Origin: Hevea brasiliensis
Lineage: Eukaryota; Streptophyta; Magnoliopsida; Malpighiales; Euphorbiaceae
Reading direction: 5' to 3'
Assembly: GCF_030052815.1 (NCBI RefSeq)
Contig: NC_079502.1
Span: 37,626,050-37,690,049, forward strand
Length of the DNA stretch: 64,000 nt
A model generated the notes under the pieces. The model did not search any database. It was not told where the DNA came from and saw nothing but the letters and a program-made list of their open reading frames with translations. Made by a program: the position numbers and the translations under genes. Shown here piece after piece: positions 62,315 to 64,000 of this stretch; the stretch's first letter is position 1, and the number at the start of each line of letters is the position of its first letter.

Positions 62315-62820
62315 AGTCTCTTACTGTGGGTATGTCACACAGATCTGGCTTAGCCTGCCTAGTATCCACCACATGTGCTAGGTAGGCTTCACAGCCTTTT
62401 CTCATCAGTTTTCTTGCAACTGTGGCTGAGATGACATTGGACAAGAAATCTATCCTTTCCCCCACAACTGTGATCTCATTACCCTCAGGAGTTTTCAAAG
62501 AAATCCTCTTCAACTTACAATCAACCATTGCCTGATGACGTGACAACCAGTCAATTCCCAAAATCACGTCAAACTCATGGAAACGCAACTCAATCAGGTC
62601 TGCCAAGAATTCATACCCCTGAATCCTTAACGGGTAACCCTTATACACTTTGTTCACCACTACACTGTGGCTTAATGGATTAGTAACCAGAATGTCTTGG
62701 TCACTCTCCCCTACTAGTATCCCCCTTTCTACGGTTAGGTTGATGCAGATGTATGAATGAGTGGATCCTGGATCCACCAATGCATGCACAGATGTATTGT
62801 AGAGGGAGACGTACCCCTGA
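62315..62820 (-). pseudogene. Gypsy protease of element L, truncated
   Basis: The open frame (62789 downward; the first 10 codons to the left are LTR) encodes a Ty3/gypsy retropepsin-like aspartic protease. It has the active-site block ALVDPGSTHSYI and the later VILGIDWLSRH block that typifies plant gypsy proteases. The protein breaks off at IPTVRD, just before the segment that normally leads into RT, because an LTR ends at 62314. A frameshift near 62817-62820 separates it from gag. The enzyme would have cut the Gag-Pol precursor; this copy is broken on both sides. Confidence 0.85.
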
Positions 62821-64000
62821 TGATGTCTGGGGCATCTTGCTCCTCCTAAGCTCTTATGGCATAGGTTTTGGCAGGTGCTCTGACCTCAGGCCTCTCTGCT
62901 GGCTCAGATGCAGGTCTCTTTGATGGTCCCACTACCTTAGATTTTCCAGATTTCCTACCCCTTTGTGGTGCAGGAGTAGGTCTGTCTACTTGTGTTGGAG
63001 CAGCTGTAGCAGTTCTGCGTGGACAATTCCTTAACTGATGCTCTGTCTACCCATACCTTAGGTAGGCACCTACCACTCTCCAACACTCCCCCTTATGCCA
63101 CTTCAGGTAATGTGGACATGCAGAAGATGCTAAGGCTAGTCCCCTGAACTCCGTCCTTGGAGAGTTGCCCACTGATGGTGTGGATTGACCTCTCCTCGAG
63201 GTGAACTGTGGCCTGGGCCCCTGGGACTAACCCTGACCTTGTGGGACCTGAACTCTGTTCAGGTGGACCTTTGAACTTCTTCCCAGGTGCTAGAGATGAA
63301 CTAGACTGACCCGGGCCCCTCTTCTGCTGTCTATCTCTTCTGGTCTGTTCACTTATTCTAACTTTTTCAACTTTTATTGTAGCTTTCAATAACTTGGTGA
63401 AGTATGTGATTCCCAAGGCAGTGATCATGATCTTTATATTATCATTTAATCTCTCTTCAAATCTCTTACACCTTTCGGCCTCATTAGGGACTATCTCCCT
63501 TCTGTAGTGGCTCAGTCTGACAAATTCCTTTTCATACTCTGCCATTATCAGTTGTATCTGGCTCAGGTTAATGAACTCTCTTCTTCTCTCTTCAAGGTAT
63601 AGACTACCCACATATTTCTTCTTGACTTCTGAGAGGACAATGTCCCAAGTTATTACTTCTGACTACACTTCACAAGACACTGTATCCCACCATTGATAGG
63701 CATCATCTTGCAACAAAGATACAGCAGCTTCTAGATTTTACTCTGGAGTGCAGTGGAGTTATTTTAGAACTCTCCCTATTCTGTTCAACTAGTTTTTTTC
63801 TGCCACAGAATCATCTTCTCTCTTGCCAAAGAAATCCACTGCTCCAAATTTTCTCAGTCTTTCCAGATGTGATTTTCTGCTGTGGAGGTGGTGGCGGTGG
63901 TGGCATTACCCTAGCCATTTGTCTAAAAAACTCGGCCATTTGCTGGAACATAGCCTGTGAATGCTGAATAGGCTCTACTGGAGCTGGCGAAGTAGGTTCT
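62821..64000 (-). pseudogene. Gypsy gag of element L, decayed, runs off window
   Basis: From the right edge downward the minus strand gives a MFQQMAEFFRQM block, a Pro run, the Gag core (D-A-Y-Q-W-W-D) and E-K-E-F-V-R-L-S. The longest open stretch is 63093-63611. Several stops fall before it (63612-63820), with frameshifts near 63880 and before 63120. The nucleocapsid at about 63000-63110 has Tyr for Cys at several zinc-binding positions and a stop. The gag is similar to that of F, but here protease follows, so L derives from an autonomous relative. The start lies outside the window. Confidence 0.83.

Noticed and set aside
1..64000. tRNA, rRNA or microRNA genes
   Set aside because: The tRNA-like matches are 12-13 base primer-binding sites only. 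No cloverleaf or rRNA tract was recognised. The LTR hairpins are too short for microRNA precursors.

Overview
This window looks like nuclear DNA of a eudicot plant: AT-rich sequence, plant-type Ty1/copia and Ty3/gypsy elements primed by initiator tRNA-Met, and no host gene that I can support in 64 kb. The family could be Euphorbiaceae, but that is a guess. Almost every base belongs to LTR retrotransposons inserted into one another, as expected of heterochromatin or a gene-poor arm. No intact gene is present: every gag, protease, integrase or reverse-transcriptase stretch is broken.

Layout by insertion order. The oldest layer is gypsy element I (minus strand), whose PBS side and 5' LTR lie at 49687-56872. 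Gypsy array F (minus strand, ?-49686) sits in its leader. F is an unusual tandem LTR-internal-LTR-internal-LTR structure: LTR1 end 13506-13821, internal 1, LTR2 from 28148, internal 2 at 41405-42844, LTR3 from 42845. Both F internals keep only gag and share two stop codons. Later insertions into F are: copia M in LTR1 (5' LTR 346-13505); gypsy D in internal 1 (14238-27116, TSD ATGAT); copia G in LTR2 (30988-40971, TSD ACAAG); and solo LTR H in LTR3 (45746-49284). The LTR of M received solo LTRs A (890-5111, TSD TTGTT) and B (5650-12466, TSD TGATA), and B received solo LTR C (7361-11062, TSD CCAAA). Solo LTR J (52535-55718, TSD TTCCC) sits in the LTR of I. The right end (56945-64000) holds an inverted LTR K, rearranged LTR pieces, and a decayed gag-protease gene L cut by an LTR end.

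All gypsy LTRs (A, B, C, D, F, H, I, J, K and the piece ending at 62314) belong to one broad group. They are 3-4 kb long, start TGTAACACC and end GGTGTSACA in coding orientation. Several modules recur at equivalent places: a TATA box followed by two stem-loops whose stems are kept by compensatory changes, other perfect palindromes, and a short word repeated 2-4 times per LTR that differs between subfamilies but matches within each LTR. That last pattern and the compensatory hairpins are the most unusual signals here.

The elements do not act together as a pathway. Copia G carries a gag-pol frame with several stops and frameshifts. The D and F internals carry gag only, so any past movement would have needed enzymes from related autonomous elements. 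Many stops are CAG-to-TAG, consistent with deamination of methylated cytosine in silenced chromatin.
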